Positions 37,929-49,038 of a stretch of 64,000 nucleotides of DNA are shown piece after piece. Made by a program: the position numbers and the translations under genes. Under the pieces are notes generated by a model, which saw only the letters and a list, made by a program, of their open reading frames with translations, was not told where the DNA came from and did no database searches. Origin of the DNA: Batillaria attramentaria. Taxonomy: Eukaryota > Mollusca > Gastropoda > Batillariidae. The first letter of the stretch is position 1; every line of letters begins with the position of its first letter. The stretch is from positions 269,501-333,500 of the forward strand of contig JACVVK020000337.1 in NCBI GenBank assembly GCA_018292915.2, written 5' to 3'.

Positions 37929-38213
37929 CTGGGCCCGCATGTAAAAGTAAGGGTTAGGGAGTTTAGCCCCGGGTTAGAGTCTAAACTCGAACTAAACTAG
38001 CTCTAGGGTTACATTTTCTGTAGTTTTTTTTTTTTTTTTTTTTTCATCAGGAAGCGGGTCCATTCCAGCAAGGTGCCTTTGCTGTTTAGAAAGATTTTTG
38101 TCTTTCTTTCTTCGCTTCCTGTTTTACTTTGTTTTGGGGTTTCTTTTGTCCTAGTCTGGGTTAGGCCCGTAGCCGTGGGTTAAATTAACCTCGACTTTTA
38201 CATTCGGGCCCAG
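37929..38213. mobile_element. Inverted-repeat element (285 bp), unassigned MITE
   Basis: Left end CTGGGCCCGCATGTAAAAGT; the right end inverted reads CTGGGCCCGAATGTAAAAGT. 19 of the first 20 bases match. The inside is non-coding with a 23-bp T run. No convincing target-site duplication, so the superfamily is open. Confidence 0.7.
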
Positions 38214-38928
38214 GCGCCGACCTAAGAACCGACTTCCAAACTCTGTATCAAACAGCTAATGATACAGTTGCGTCTGAAAACATTTTACAAAAACCCCGCA
38301 ATCCTCAGCTCATCTTAAACCCCCTCTTCCAAACTTCCGACAACTTGGGAGTAAAGAGTCGTTATCCAGATCAGCCTTTCAGTCCAGCTAAGCCTACAAA
38401 ATGATCCTCTCAACTCACAGTCCCCCAGAATCTACACGATCTTTTAGAAGGTCCCCCATCCGTGTGATACAAGTAAAGATTCACTTCGGCGCCTTCAAAA
38501 CCTATGCAGTACTCTAGCTATCGCGAAATCTTTGGGTGCGGGTCCTTACACATCAACAGAAAAATCTGTTGCTGCTATGAAAGTACGGGGGCGAGTATAT
38601 ATATAACTAGGAGAGATAGCGCTGTGCTCATCTTATCAGCAACCAACGTGTTTGCCTTTCCAAGGCGATAAAACTTGGCAAATACTGAATAGTCTATATC
38701 TCGGCCAGAGGTATACAGTCAGCGTGGACGACCAGTTGTAGTATACTGTACAGCACAGGAAATGAGGTACAGATAAATCGTGCGTATTTGGGGCGAAATC
38801 ACCTGTGCACTTTGATGTTATTTTGGCGCCGCAAACTTATCATTAGACTTCGGAATGTAGCGATGTGTATTACTATTATTATCATTATTATTATCATTAT
38901 CAAACATCCAGCAGATCTCTCTCTCTCC

Positions 38929-38990
38929 CGTCTTTGATATCACCCGTATGTGGTGGAAAAGGGCGTTAAACCCCCTAACACCCACCCACC
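38929..38990 (+). mobile_element. 5'-truncated SINE (copy O) in a CT repeat
   Basis: Holds CCGTCTTTGATATCACCC to CACCCACCC. It lies between two CTCTCTCTCTC runs that could be the duplicated target. Confidence 0.8.
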
Positions 38991-40622
38991 TACCCTCTCT
39001 CTCTCTCTCAGACAGACAGACAGACAGACAGACACACACACAACACACACACACACACACCACACGAGATAAGATGTCTTCAACCCCTTCCCCCCTGAAA
39101 AAAAAAATCAAACAAAACTTAAACTTACTACAACTAAGGTGTCTTTTCGCCTTTTCTCCCCACGATACCTTCGGCTCCCCTCTAACCCGAGCTCTCACTC
39201 ACACCTACAAAATCCCCCCGGGTCCATTGTGGCGAAAATCTACGAGAAATCAAAGAACCCTGATCGACTTCTATCAGACTCTTGTCATTCGCTGATAGGC
39301 TGGCACAAACACAGCTTTTGTACCGCACTATCTACACCAGCGACCCGGTGTCTCGCCCCCCGAACTTGTAAAAGGTCCCTGTTGCAATGTGGAAAAGGGA
39401 ATCGTGGTCGAGGAATACCGGGGCAGTATAATAACAAGCCCCTGGGGTTCTTTATCAAAAGCTTGGCTCCAACTACCCGCCCGGTAAGGCGCCCCATTTT
39501 ACACTCGCCTCAAAGAAGTCCTGAGCCTATTGGTCAGTTACTTGGTCAGCCAAGCCAGCCCCGAGTGAATAACGGTACCTCCAGTATGCCGTACTGCTTT
39601 CAATACATCACTTGCGATTATTGGCACAGTCTGCTCCTCTTTAGCCGTGTTGCCCGTTACCTTGAGACTTTTTAGTATCGGAAGAGGCACAAAACTCGCT
39701 ATAGCTGAGTGTCTTGATAATAGCGGAAGTTATTTTGTCAAGTACTGACAAGTATAGGCGTGTTGAGGAATCACGGGATTCACACGGCCCAAAGGTGAAA
39801 AGCCCTGTTTTGTCCGGAAGGGTCTCCAAAATAGAAGAAGGGTTTTCAAGTGACGTACAGAAAAATGGTTCTGAAAAGACACCTTATCTGTGAAAACGAG
39901 ACCAAAGTACAGGTGTAACTTTCAGTGCGACTGTAACCCCCCCCCCCCCCCTCCAAAAAAAAAAAGAAGGCCATATTGTCTTGTCCACATGGAATTTTCG
40001 TCTATGGAGACTAAGTTATCTCGGCAGGAAATGGCCTTCGAGATTATTGTATTTTATGTAGATTTTTGGTGTATAGTGTGTGTATCGAGTGAGACTACGA
40101 TTACGATGAGCATACGGACAACAGCAAGGCACATTCCTGGGACACGTAAGTTTACATGATATCACATGGCAATTAACATATCTGAGACCTGTCGATGTAC
40201 ATCGTAACCTACTCAAACTTTTTTGTTCACGTACAAACTCTGTCCATTGCTGTCCTTAAGAATCCCATCCTCCACAGGTATAGAAAGGCCGTCCGCTCAT
40301 AGGCATGCCTATAATGTTCTCTTACGGTAACCATGCCAGGCAACTATTCAAAATCAGCGAAGCTCGCTCACTGAGTAAGCAAGCGGTTTCTGAAAAGAGC
40401 GCAGCCTTGACGTAAAGAGGGTTATGAAACACGCCAAAAATTGACAAGGGGAGGATAGACGGGGATGTTGCAAGCGTCACACGACACGGTGAAAATACAA
40501 ACGGGAAGCTTGCTGACAGGTATTGCAGTCGGCCTGAAGGGTGTCGGCTCAAATCTCAGAAAACGGGTCAAGCATGAAATGAAAGCTTTTGCGGTTGTGT
40601 GTGCGCCAGGTATGCTTCAGCC

Positions 40623-40653
<31 letters not shown>

Positions 40654-40849
40654 TGTCGCTTCTAGTCATCCCTAAAAAGGACACCGCCGCGGAGGCATTT
40701 TCATGCCATAGACAGTAAGAAGAAGATAAAGCCCCCCCCCCCCCACACACACAAACCCAAACCAACAACAACAACAACAAACAAACCCAAAACAACAACC
40801 AAAAAAACAAAAAACAAAAAAACAAAAACGTAAGTAGTAAGTGAAATAT

Positions 40850-40858
40850 GTGTGTGTG

Positions 40859-40944
<86 letters not shown>
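40850..40944. repeat. (GT)n(GA)n microsatellite
   Basis: GT to 40911 then GA to 40944. Confidence 0.96.
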
Positions 40945-40948
<4 letters not shown>

Positions 40949-41141
40949 CTTTAGTTGCCAACGGTAAAAGTTACACGTACAATAGCCCTTTCACAACTTG
41001 CCGTTGCTACGCTAAAATGACAAAAGGCGGATAAACATGACAAAAAAGGAGAGAAATAAACAAAGAGAGAGAGAAAAAAATACATCTCCGTTTCATGGTC
41101 AAATGAGACAGAGACAGTGAGAGAAATCGAGATTCAGAGAC

Positions 41142-41142
<1 letters not shown>

Positions 41143-41188
<46 letters not shown>
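41143..41188. repeat. (GA)n microsatellite
   Basis: Uninterrupted GA run. Confidence 0.96.
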
Positions 41189-41191
<3 letters not shown>

Positions 41192-41404
41192 TCCCCACTC
41201 CCCTACAGGACCCCACTGGAGACATGTTCACGCGTGACAGACGCCGCGCAAAAGAGCAGGCCCAGATAGGTAATAAACAGGCCTGGGAGGATCCGCCGAG
41301 GAATGCAAAACGAGCCTCAGCGGTACACCTGGCAAATAGTCGTAAGCTGTTCAACGAGGTGACCAACCTGACACTTGGCGTGGAAAGCGTATGATGGGTC
41401 CAGG

Positions 41405-42170
41405 AGGACACCATGTTACACCTGACACTCTTCAAGGTGGACAGAGCAACAGGGTGTGAAATTACTAAAGAAATGTTATACCTGGGGGTCACAGAAACGT
41501 AGAAACTGCTTAAAACTGACCTTCAAGGGTTCAGTTGCCACTAAGGAATTTTATCCTTGCCCCCCCCCCCCCCCCCAAAAAACAAAAACAAAAACAAAAA
41601 AAAACAAAAAAAAAACCCCACAACAAACCCAAAACAAACGGGCAACAAAAACAGGAGGACGCCATGTTCCACCTGGTGCTTCTCAAGATGGATACAGCAA
41701 GAGTGTGTGAAATTACTGAAGAAACTTTACATCTGGAGAATCCCAGGATGTAGAAATTGCTTAGAACTGATTCATTAAAAGACTCGTTTACGGCATTTCT
41801 TTTCTTGCAATAGAAAACTGGGTCCGCGGTCGCCATGTTCCAGCTGGTGCTTCTCATGAAGGATAGAGTTAGAAGGTATGAAGTTACTGAAGAAAATGTA
41901 TGCCCGAGGAGGGGAGATCCAACGCAAGCTAATTAAATCTGATTCATTGAAAGAGTGCTATTGTCGCAAAGGGATTTTTTTCTTACAACAAGGAAAGGAA
42001 GTGAAGAAAGACTGGGTCCGAAGAAGCCATGTTCCACCTGGTGCTTCACATGACAGACAGAAGGTGTGAAGTTAACGACGGAATTTTATATAGATCAGTA
42101 AGACCCCCTGGGATGTGGAAATTGCATGGAACCGACTCATTAAAGCCATTATTGCTACTAAAGCATGCGT
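41405..42170. repeat. Divergent tandem array, about 4 units, period about 171-251 bp
   Basis: The marker CCATGTTCCACCTGGTGCTT (with variants) recurs at 41411, 41662, 41833 and 42027, followed each time by GTGTGAAATTACTGAAGAA-like sequence. The first unit is lengthened by a C-then-A homopolymer block. ORFs crossing it are repeat read-throughs. Confidence 0.85.
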
Positions 42171-42393
42171 TTCTCGAAAAGAAGAAAGAGGCTGGCCTGT
42201 CTTCCAGCAGAATTCCTGCGTGAAATTCTCATAACGAAACGTTAAATGTCACTAGCATTAGTACTGACTCAGTCACATAGTCCTTTTGAGGTACAATACC
42301 ACGCATCGTATCACATGCCCATTAGAATAAAGAAGCTATTTGTCAGGATCTACATGTCACCCACACAAAATATTCCGGCATCTCCTGTACTAA

Positions 42394-42422
42394 CAAAGAC
42401 TATACTGCGTGTATAGTCTTTG
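42394..42422. repeat. Perfect 12-bp inverted repeat (hairpin)
   Basis: CAAAGACTATAC (42394-42405), loop TGCGT, GTATAGTCTTTG (42411-42422). GTAC lies just outside both arms. No T run follows and there is no evidence of a terminator role. Confidence 0.85.
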
Positions 42423-42949
42423 GTACTAAGACATCTGATTTAGCGGGACGATTTCTTCAGTGAGGTTTCAGGGTTGTCTATACACGTATGAAAGCAAACG
42501 CTTGTCTCGAGACAAACTCAACCTGCCAATAAAGACACCTGTATGAGGAAGTAGTTTAGCAATATTAAGGAAGAGGAACAAGATAAACCACTGTTGTGAT
42601 TCTAGCCCTGAAAACATCATTGTAATCAAGTCCTGAAACGTGACACTGGCGCGACCGTAACAGGAAGTCCCATCCAAAGAAAATGATAAAGGCATCCCGC
42701 TGTGATGACATTTGTGTAGTGCACGAACGATAACGCCATTGAACTGTGTCGAACGTGTTCAGAAACACCTGTAATTAAAAGTCTCGTAGTTCAACAAAAG
42801 CCGACAAAGCGTCTGACGTTGCGATTTCAGAGACGGTGGAAATGTGATCACCTCTGACATGACATGGCTGCGCACCGTGCAAAGCAGCGGGACTCTGATG
42901 CAGAAAGAGAGACTGCGGCGTATGTTCGCGACTTCCTTGACAATGACGA

Positions 42950-43008
42950 GGGTGGGGTGGGTGTTTGGGAGTTTAACGTCCTTTTCCACCACATAGGGTG
43001 ATATCAAA
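42950..43008 (-). mobile_element. Severely 5'-truncated SINE (59 bp)
   Basis: Exact 13-bp duplication TTGACAATGACGA at 42937-42949 and 43009-43021. Contains only the 3' body from TATCAAAGA to the (CCCACC) tail. Confidence 0.9.
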
Positions 43009-43749
43009 GATTGACAATGACGAAGTTGAGACTAAAATATAACTACGAGATGCACAAGCGGAGACTTGGGCAAGCCTGTGTCTACTTCCGGAACAAAACG
43101 CTCATGATTTGTAGTTTTAACTTCATCCAGACGTTCTCTAACCATGCCTGTCCGTCGCGCAGTCGAGTAACAACTATGAGCTCCGACTGAGATACAGCTA
43201 TGAAATCAAAATCATGAAGGTCAATGCACTGCAGTACTTACAGACTCGTCCAGCATGCGGATGGAATGGGAACACCTCTACAGATGCACAGCACAGTTAC
43301 GTACGCACAGTTAAAAGTCAGACGCAGACACAAACACTCCCGCTATCGTTACCGCTCCTTGTCTCTCGTTCACAAACACACGACTGACAGCCACTCCAAC
43401 TAGAAAAGGACCCTGGTGAGATACCACCAGATCGGTTTTACTGGTGCTCAACTCGACAGGAGGAGGCGCATAAGCAATGAGAGCGACAGCGATTAAATTC
43501 GGGGTATAGGGTGTGTGCTTTCGGGTGTGACGGGGAGGAGAGAGGCGCAGGCTTTAGGCTGTCACGTACCCACCCAGAGCATGGAATGAGTGGTGTGTGC
43601 CCGCCGATCTGTGTAGGGAAAGGCTGGAATGCAGCTTTGACAACTGAACTGTAGAATGTGTGCGTGGTTACGCTCAACTACAAGCTGTTTTTGTTCATCA
43701 CACTCGTGCAAGCATGAACCACATACACATTCACTGGTGAGCCGGAAAA

Positions 43750-43757
43750 CGCGCGCG

Positions 43758-43832
<75 letters not shown>
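43750..43832. repeat. (GC)9(AC)n compound microsatellite
   Basis: A GC run joins the AC run directly; alternating purine/pyrimidine throughout, a candidate Z-DNA segment. Confidence 0.96.
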
Positions 43833-43834
<2 letters not shown>

Positions 43835-43924
43835 GTACCACAGAGGAAGAGGCACAAAGGAGCGACCATGCAGGAAAACCGTTGAGCCGTAAGCCATCAA
43901 ACAAACAAATCAGAGAAGAGAAAG

Positions 43925-44038
43925 GTCCCGACGGGTCCGAAATCTCCCTGGGTCCTGCCAGTCCCGACGGGTCCGAAATCTCCCTGGGTCCTGCCAGTCC
44001 CGACGGGTCCGAAATCTCCCTGGGTCCTGCCAGTCCCG
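43925..44038. repeat. 36-bp minisatellite, 3.2 units
   Basis: Units begin GTCCCGACGGGTCCGAAATC at 43925, 43961 and 43997; the start of a fourth is at 44033. The units are identical. Confidence 0.95.
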
Positions 44039-44533
44039 TTACATAAGACACCTTAGGGCTTACGCCTAGCGCTCGTTAAGGCGGAAAACTTGTCCGAAGC
44101 TAAAAATTACCGTCCTGAAGGCAAGGCCAGGTCGAAAATCCTTCACCCCGCCCACCAAACTACCCCTTTCTGCACGTTAACACGTTTGTTCTGCGAGTCG
44201 GCATGAAAGACTTCAAAATTGCGGGCCATGCCTGAACAGTTCGCTGGCGGACTGAGGGGCAATCCAAGAATAGGTGACTACTGTTCAATAACTGATCTTT
44301 TGGTTTGCTTCGAGAACAACCAAGTAACATGCCGGCCCATGCAACGCGGAACCTAAACTTGCAATCCGAAGTTGTTTTATCAACTTTCTTCACCCGATAG
44401 AAGCCTGGAGAAATGTTTTGTGTAGGATCCCCTCCAATGCTTTCTTTTCTACGCATTACTTATGCGCTGTCTGGATTGTCCTTCCTTGTGCGAGTGTTGT
44501 GACAGGACTGTGCCTGTCCTTTTTCCGTCTGCC

Positions 44534-44555
44534 TTTTTTTTTTTTTTTTTTTTTT
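44534..44555. repeat. Poly-T tract, 22 bp
   Basis: Pure T run. Confidence 0.95.
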
Positions 44556-44797
44556 GGAAAGACCTTTCACTGACCGACTTTTCAGGGTGAGTGGTCTAAG
44601 TGTAACATACGGTGCCCAATCATGCTTATCTCCTGTACTTGTCTTTATATCGCTCAGACAGAATGAATGATAAGACCAACTACAGTTTAGTTCGTACTTT
44701 GGTTATATGACTTTTGAAAAATTTCTTTTCGGGTTTTGTTGTTGCTGTTGTCGTTATTTTTGTTTTTCTGTTTTGTTTTGTTTAGTTTGTATTGTTG

Positions 44798-45389
44798 CAG
44801 AGCTGCCTACCCCTAAAAATGCCTTCCAGTAGTCTACCCTATCTAAACCCTCAGTTTTCAGTAATCCTGGAAGATTATCAGTAATAACCGAATTTCAATG
44901 GAGATGTCGCAACGGCACGCGGTGCAGAACACATGATTCGCACCTACACTGACTGCTCTTCCTAATCACGGGGTAGGAAGTAGTGTATTCCTGCCGAAAG
45001 CACTGAACCGTTTGTTTCTTTGCTGGCTTCAAACGCTTGGTCTTCCCATTCCCGATATCGATTCCATCTTCGTCGTCCGTTTCATGTGCACGCTTCGAAG
45101 CCATTTTGCCTTTCTGTTTCAGCGCCGAACATCGGTACGCATGCGCACAAAGAATACTAACCGCGCGTCAACTCTATGCGAACTGGGAAGGAGCATACGC
45201 GCATGCGCGAGCATCGTTCTACACAAGTAAGGCCTCAGACGAACCGACACTGGCCATCGGCAGAGCATCTTCGTATCTCGTAATTTTGACCCGAGAAAAA
45301 TCGTATTTTTCGACACGTGGCCGTAGCGCCGTAATCGGCCATCACTTATCGTAGGAAATACGGGCAAATCGTAGTGGTAGGCAGCTCTG
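44798..45389 (-). mobile_element. hAT-like non-autonomous DNA transposon
   Basis: Terminal inverted repeats: CAGAGCTGCCTACCCCTA at 44798-44815 and its inverted near-match (CAGAGCTGCCTACCACTA) ending at 45389. The CAGAG start fits hAT ends. Flanks are TTG-rich (TATTGTTG left; (TTG)n then TATTGTTG right at 45400-45407), compatible with an 8-bp duplication blurred by microsatellite growth. The interior encodes a transposase-like N-terminus on the minus strand and then ends abruptly, so it is an internal-deletion derivative. Confidence 0.75.
44893..45104 (-). pseudogene. N-terminal fragment of a hAT-type transposase (frameshifted zinc finger)
   Basis: Starts MASKRAHETDDEDGID, then a basic KTKRLKPAKK segment (possible nuclear localisation signal) and QCFRQEYTTSYPVIRKSS. 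In the start frame it then degenerates. One base over, the same DNA reads NHVFCTACRCDISI, which carries the C-x-x-C of the zinc finger expected at this place in such transposases, so a frameshift lies near 44960. The finger is cut off after DISI, and the rest of the transposase is missing. It cannot make an active enzyme. The hAT assignment rests on the terminal repeats and this finger pattern and needs a search. Confidence 0.6.
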
Positions 45390-47647
45390 TTGTTGTTGTT
45401 ATTGTTGCTAATGTTATTTTCTTGGTTCACTGCACTATCAAGCTCACGTCTGTCGGTTTACTTTATCTTTTTGGGTTTTTTTGCTTTTTTAAGAGGGATT
45501 TCCTATTTTTACAAGCAAGGTTACAAATAAAACATCTGTGGGCGTATATCATCCACAAAACTGACGATAAAGTTAATGAAGATGAACAAGATGATGAAAC
45601 TCAACTGGTATTTGCCCCTGCAAACAGTTTTATGGTGATTCACTGTATCCTTCATCGCCGTACTGAACTGGTAAGCGGTGGGGTGTTCCTGCATCTAACC
45701 CTGACGTTAGGTGTAATTTTACGATGTCGGTCAATGTCTGTAATCACACCAGACTCTGGTTGGCATTTATATATATTTTAACTTGACTCGACCTCCCACC
45801 AGCTGAGTTCCCTTCGTTCTGAGATGCTATTTATAACCTCAGCTGTAGCAAATTAAACCTCTCTCTCTTTCTCTCTCTCTCTCTCTGACCTCATCCAGGA
45901 TGTGTTACCTGTGAAGTATTCGCGCTCATTTGCAGAGTCAAGACGCAAGGAATGTTAACATATACCTGGGTGAAAGAAAGACCAACACCTGCAAATGACA
46001 CTCTAACTTCACCCCCGACCAGGTCACGGCGGCCATGCCCCGGATGAGAAGCGACCACGACCTCAAAAACCCAAACCCTAGGAGGAAAATGGCCATACCC
46101 TGCTACAAAGAACAAAGTGGCAGCCCCCAAAAGAACTCAGTCCATAAGGAATTGTAATAACGGAACAGCAGCAGAAATAGTAAAACCTTCCGTGCAACCA
46201 ACCTGTGTCGTAGCCTCCAGATGAAGAACCCGTGTACTCTGGTGTAGGTGCACACTCTGCATCACTACGGCAGAAATAACTGAAGAAGTAACAATTTAAC
46301 AATATACGTCATGACTTGTGTGTCTCCGCAGCTTAATGACACAAGCTTCCCTCTTCGCGTTTTGCATCTTATTACAAGCCTTTCATGAACTGAAAGTATC
46401 CTCTCGCATCTGAGCTTAAATCTAAGCTTTGCTTGTTTATGCTTATTAATTGTTCAGTTATACAATCCGTACTGCCTGTGTGCTGCCTGTGTACTGTCTC
46501 CAACTGTTTACATTCACAAAGTATCAGTGCAGGCAAATACAACAGTTGCAAACATCACTTCTACAGGCTGCGTGTTCGATCGACAAGTCCCTGATCTGTG
46601 GTTGACTTCTCACCCCCACTGTACGCTCCCCGTCACCACCACCAACATCCCTCGCCCTAACCCCAGTTACGTGGCTAAGAGATCGAGGTCGTACCTTTAA
46701 CCCCCCCCCCCCCCCCCCAAAAAAAAAAAAACAAAAAAAAAAACCCCCAAAAAAACAAACAAACAACTTGAAACAAACAAACAAAAAACAAAACAAAAAA
46801 ACAAAACAAGAGCTATCACTGGCTTGGTTCCCGAGTTACCCCCCGCCCTCTCCCACGCCCTCTCCCAACCCCCCCCCCACCCCCCCCACCCCCTTTTTTT
46901 TTCCGAACTTCAAACGTCCGCGAATCCTCCCGTGGAACACCGTTCCTCTCCCGACAGCGCTAGACCCGTGAAGTGCAGGCCGTTTATGTGACATTTAGCA
47001 TCGAGTCGCCAAAAATGAGGACTTGCCAGACGAAAATACCAACCCGAACCTTTCACAGTCCGAAGGGCTCAGCTTCCAAAAGGAGCAAAAAATGTCCCGC
47101 CTGCCCACCTGACCTTCCCCGGCCACAAAAAGGGTTGTTGACAGGGGCCTGAGGAGAAGGGGGGTAAAACACGTGAAAACTCAACGAGGGACAAATGTTC
47201 TGCATTGTTACTCGGCGACTGACTTTCACCCTCACTTCTGGGGAGTCCTGTGTTGCTGGTAGACGTTTTGCTGTGGTTCGTGGCACGGCCCCGACTGAAA
47301 ACGTCCGCCCCATATTGTGGCAGGATTTCAATGCATAAGAAAAGGCGTTTCATTAGGTTCAGGCCGGATTTTGTTATAATGCCAGCAACAGATGGTTTGT
47401 AGCAATCTACACGGCAGTGTCCCCGAACAATTACTGTGCCGGTTTTTAGGAAATGCAACCCAGTTGGCAAACAGATGCCTGGCCTCGATTATTCTAATGC
47501 TGCAATGATATACCGACGCTGTAGTACGTCAACAGTGGCATTTGTAAACCTCATTTGCATCAGAAGCACAAACCTGATACAGAACCGCTAGTATACAGTG
47601 GCGGAAAAAAAATTTGAGGAGAAATAAAAGTAGGCAATAACATTGCG

Positions 47648-47748
47648 CGGACCAGATAAAGGCCAGCACTAATATTTGGTCCCAGCAGGGATTCGAACAC
47701 ACGACCCGAGCACTGGGAGTCAAACGCTCTACCCCTCGGCTATCCCGG
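47648..47748 (-). mobile_element. SINE fragment (copy J), 3' end missing
   Basis: Contains the tRNA-like head (inverted GATTCGAAC; CCTCGGCTATCCCGGCC) and the first body segment, then stops at GACCAGATAAAGG. No target-site duplication seen. Confidence 0.75.
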
Positions 47749-48860
47749 CCATGGACTAAATGAAAGTCACCTAAGTCTGAATTGTCTCAAGTTCGGACAT
47801 TTCAGACACACAAACACGACTGACAACACCAAAAACAAAAGTCGCCCGTACATTGGCTGTCACTAGAAACCATATATATCGTCTTGCTAAGCTTTTTGTA
47901 GGTCGTCGTTGCAGTGTGGAGTAGGGTAGTCCCATCCCCCGTATCTCCCCTACGAACTAAACCACGCCCCCATGTGCCCCTCCCCTCCCCCCACTCCCCC
48001 TCCCCCACTTCCCCTCCACTATTACCCACCAGACCACAGAGCTGTACATCAGTATCAAGTGTCATCAAGCGAGAGCAAGCCTACCAAACAGGATCCAAAA
48101 CTGACTTGACACAATAAGAAGAAGAGGTGAGGCCAAGCCCACAGCGTATACAGGCTCCGGCTCGACATGAATTCAAGCTCGGGTCTCTGCCCCCTTGGCC
48201 TTAGACCTCAATAGTAACGCGACGCAATTCCGCGCATTCTCCGACCGACATCTGAATAGAAGCATATCCCAACGTGACATGTACAGCGTCACGCCACGGC
48301 TACCACTACTGTTAAGCTATATGATATTGATAGCTAATGTACTACACAATGTACAGCTTTGATACTACTGTACCAGCCACTGCCACAGGTGTGTAGCTAT
48401 TCATTTTGTGGTCTATACTAGTACTACACCGTAGAAAAGACGGCGGCTTTGTCGTTTTCAAGTTGGTTCGCTTTGCAGTGACTGGAACATCTTGAAATTA
48501 ACCTAGAAAAAGATCTGTCTAAAAGCGCGGACATGTGGCTATAGTATCTCAACTCGTCAAAGTTAAACATCACGTCTTGACACAGCATTATAAAGCAGAT
48601 GGACAGTGACATCTTTAGAAGGTGAAGGAGAAACTGAGTTTTACAATGTAAATCCTCATTCTCAAGACACCTGACATTATGAAACTTCAATTTCTTTACT
48701 GTCTGCAATGTCTTCAAACCACTAAGTTATTCTTTTTTTTTAAAGTCTCAGCAGCCATTTTAACTATTAGTCTGATGGTATGTAACACAAAAGTTCACAA
48801 ATTAGAGTCCTTACAATCAGCTCACGCAGTAACCGCAATCTCTGATGCATCTTTCAACTA

Positions 48861-49038
48861 CAGTCAAACCTGTGTAAGACGGTCACCCAAGGGACTGGGC
48901 CAAACTGGCCGCCTTAGACAGGTGGCTGGGTTATCCAGGGTGGCATGTCAACAGCTAGCATGTCAGGGGATCCTCTAGAGTGACCAGGTTAGACAGTGGC
49001 ATAGCTTATACAGGTGACCGCCTTGGCAGGTTCGACTG
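48861..49038. mobile_element. Tc1/mariner/pogo-like MITE (178 bp)
   Basis: Starts CAGTCAAACCTGTGTAAGAC and ends with the inverted match (CAGTCGAACCTGCCAAGGCG inverted), both leading into GGTCACC. TA dinucleotides at 48859-48860 and 49039-49040 flank it exactly. CAGTCGAACCT ends are common among invertebrate TA-inserting elements. No coding capacity. Confidence 0.85.

Noticed and set aside
44160..44456. Minus-strand frame with NSSHLFLDCPSVRQR, reminiscent of the C-terminal tail of LINE reverse transcriptases
   Set aside because: Only a few residues resemble the pattern and no other LINE motif is nearby. Too weak to annotate.
46203..46264. Possible upstream minus-strand exon (DAECAPTPEYTGSSSGGYDTG frame) between a TAG acceptor and a GTTGGT donor
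   Set aside because: The attractive frame ends in phase 1 and cannot join the phase-0 exon at 27198; the donor is weak. Only the less plausible MQSVHLHQ frame fits.
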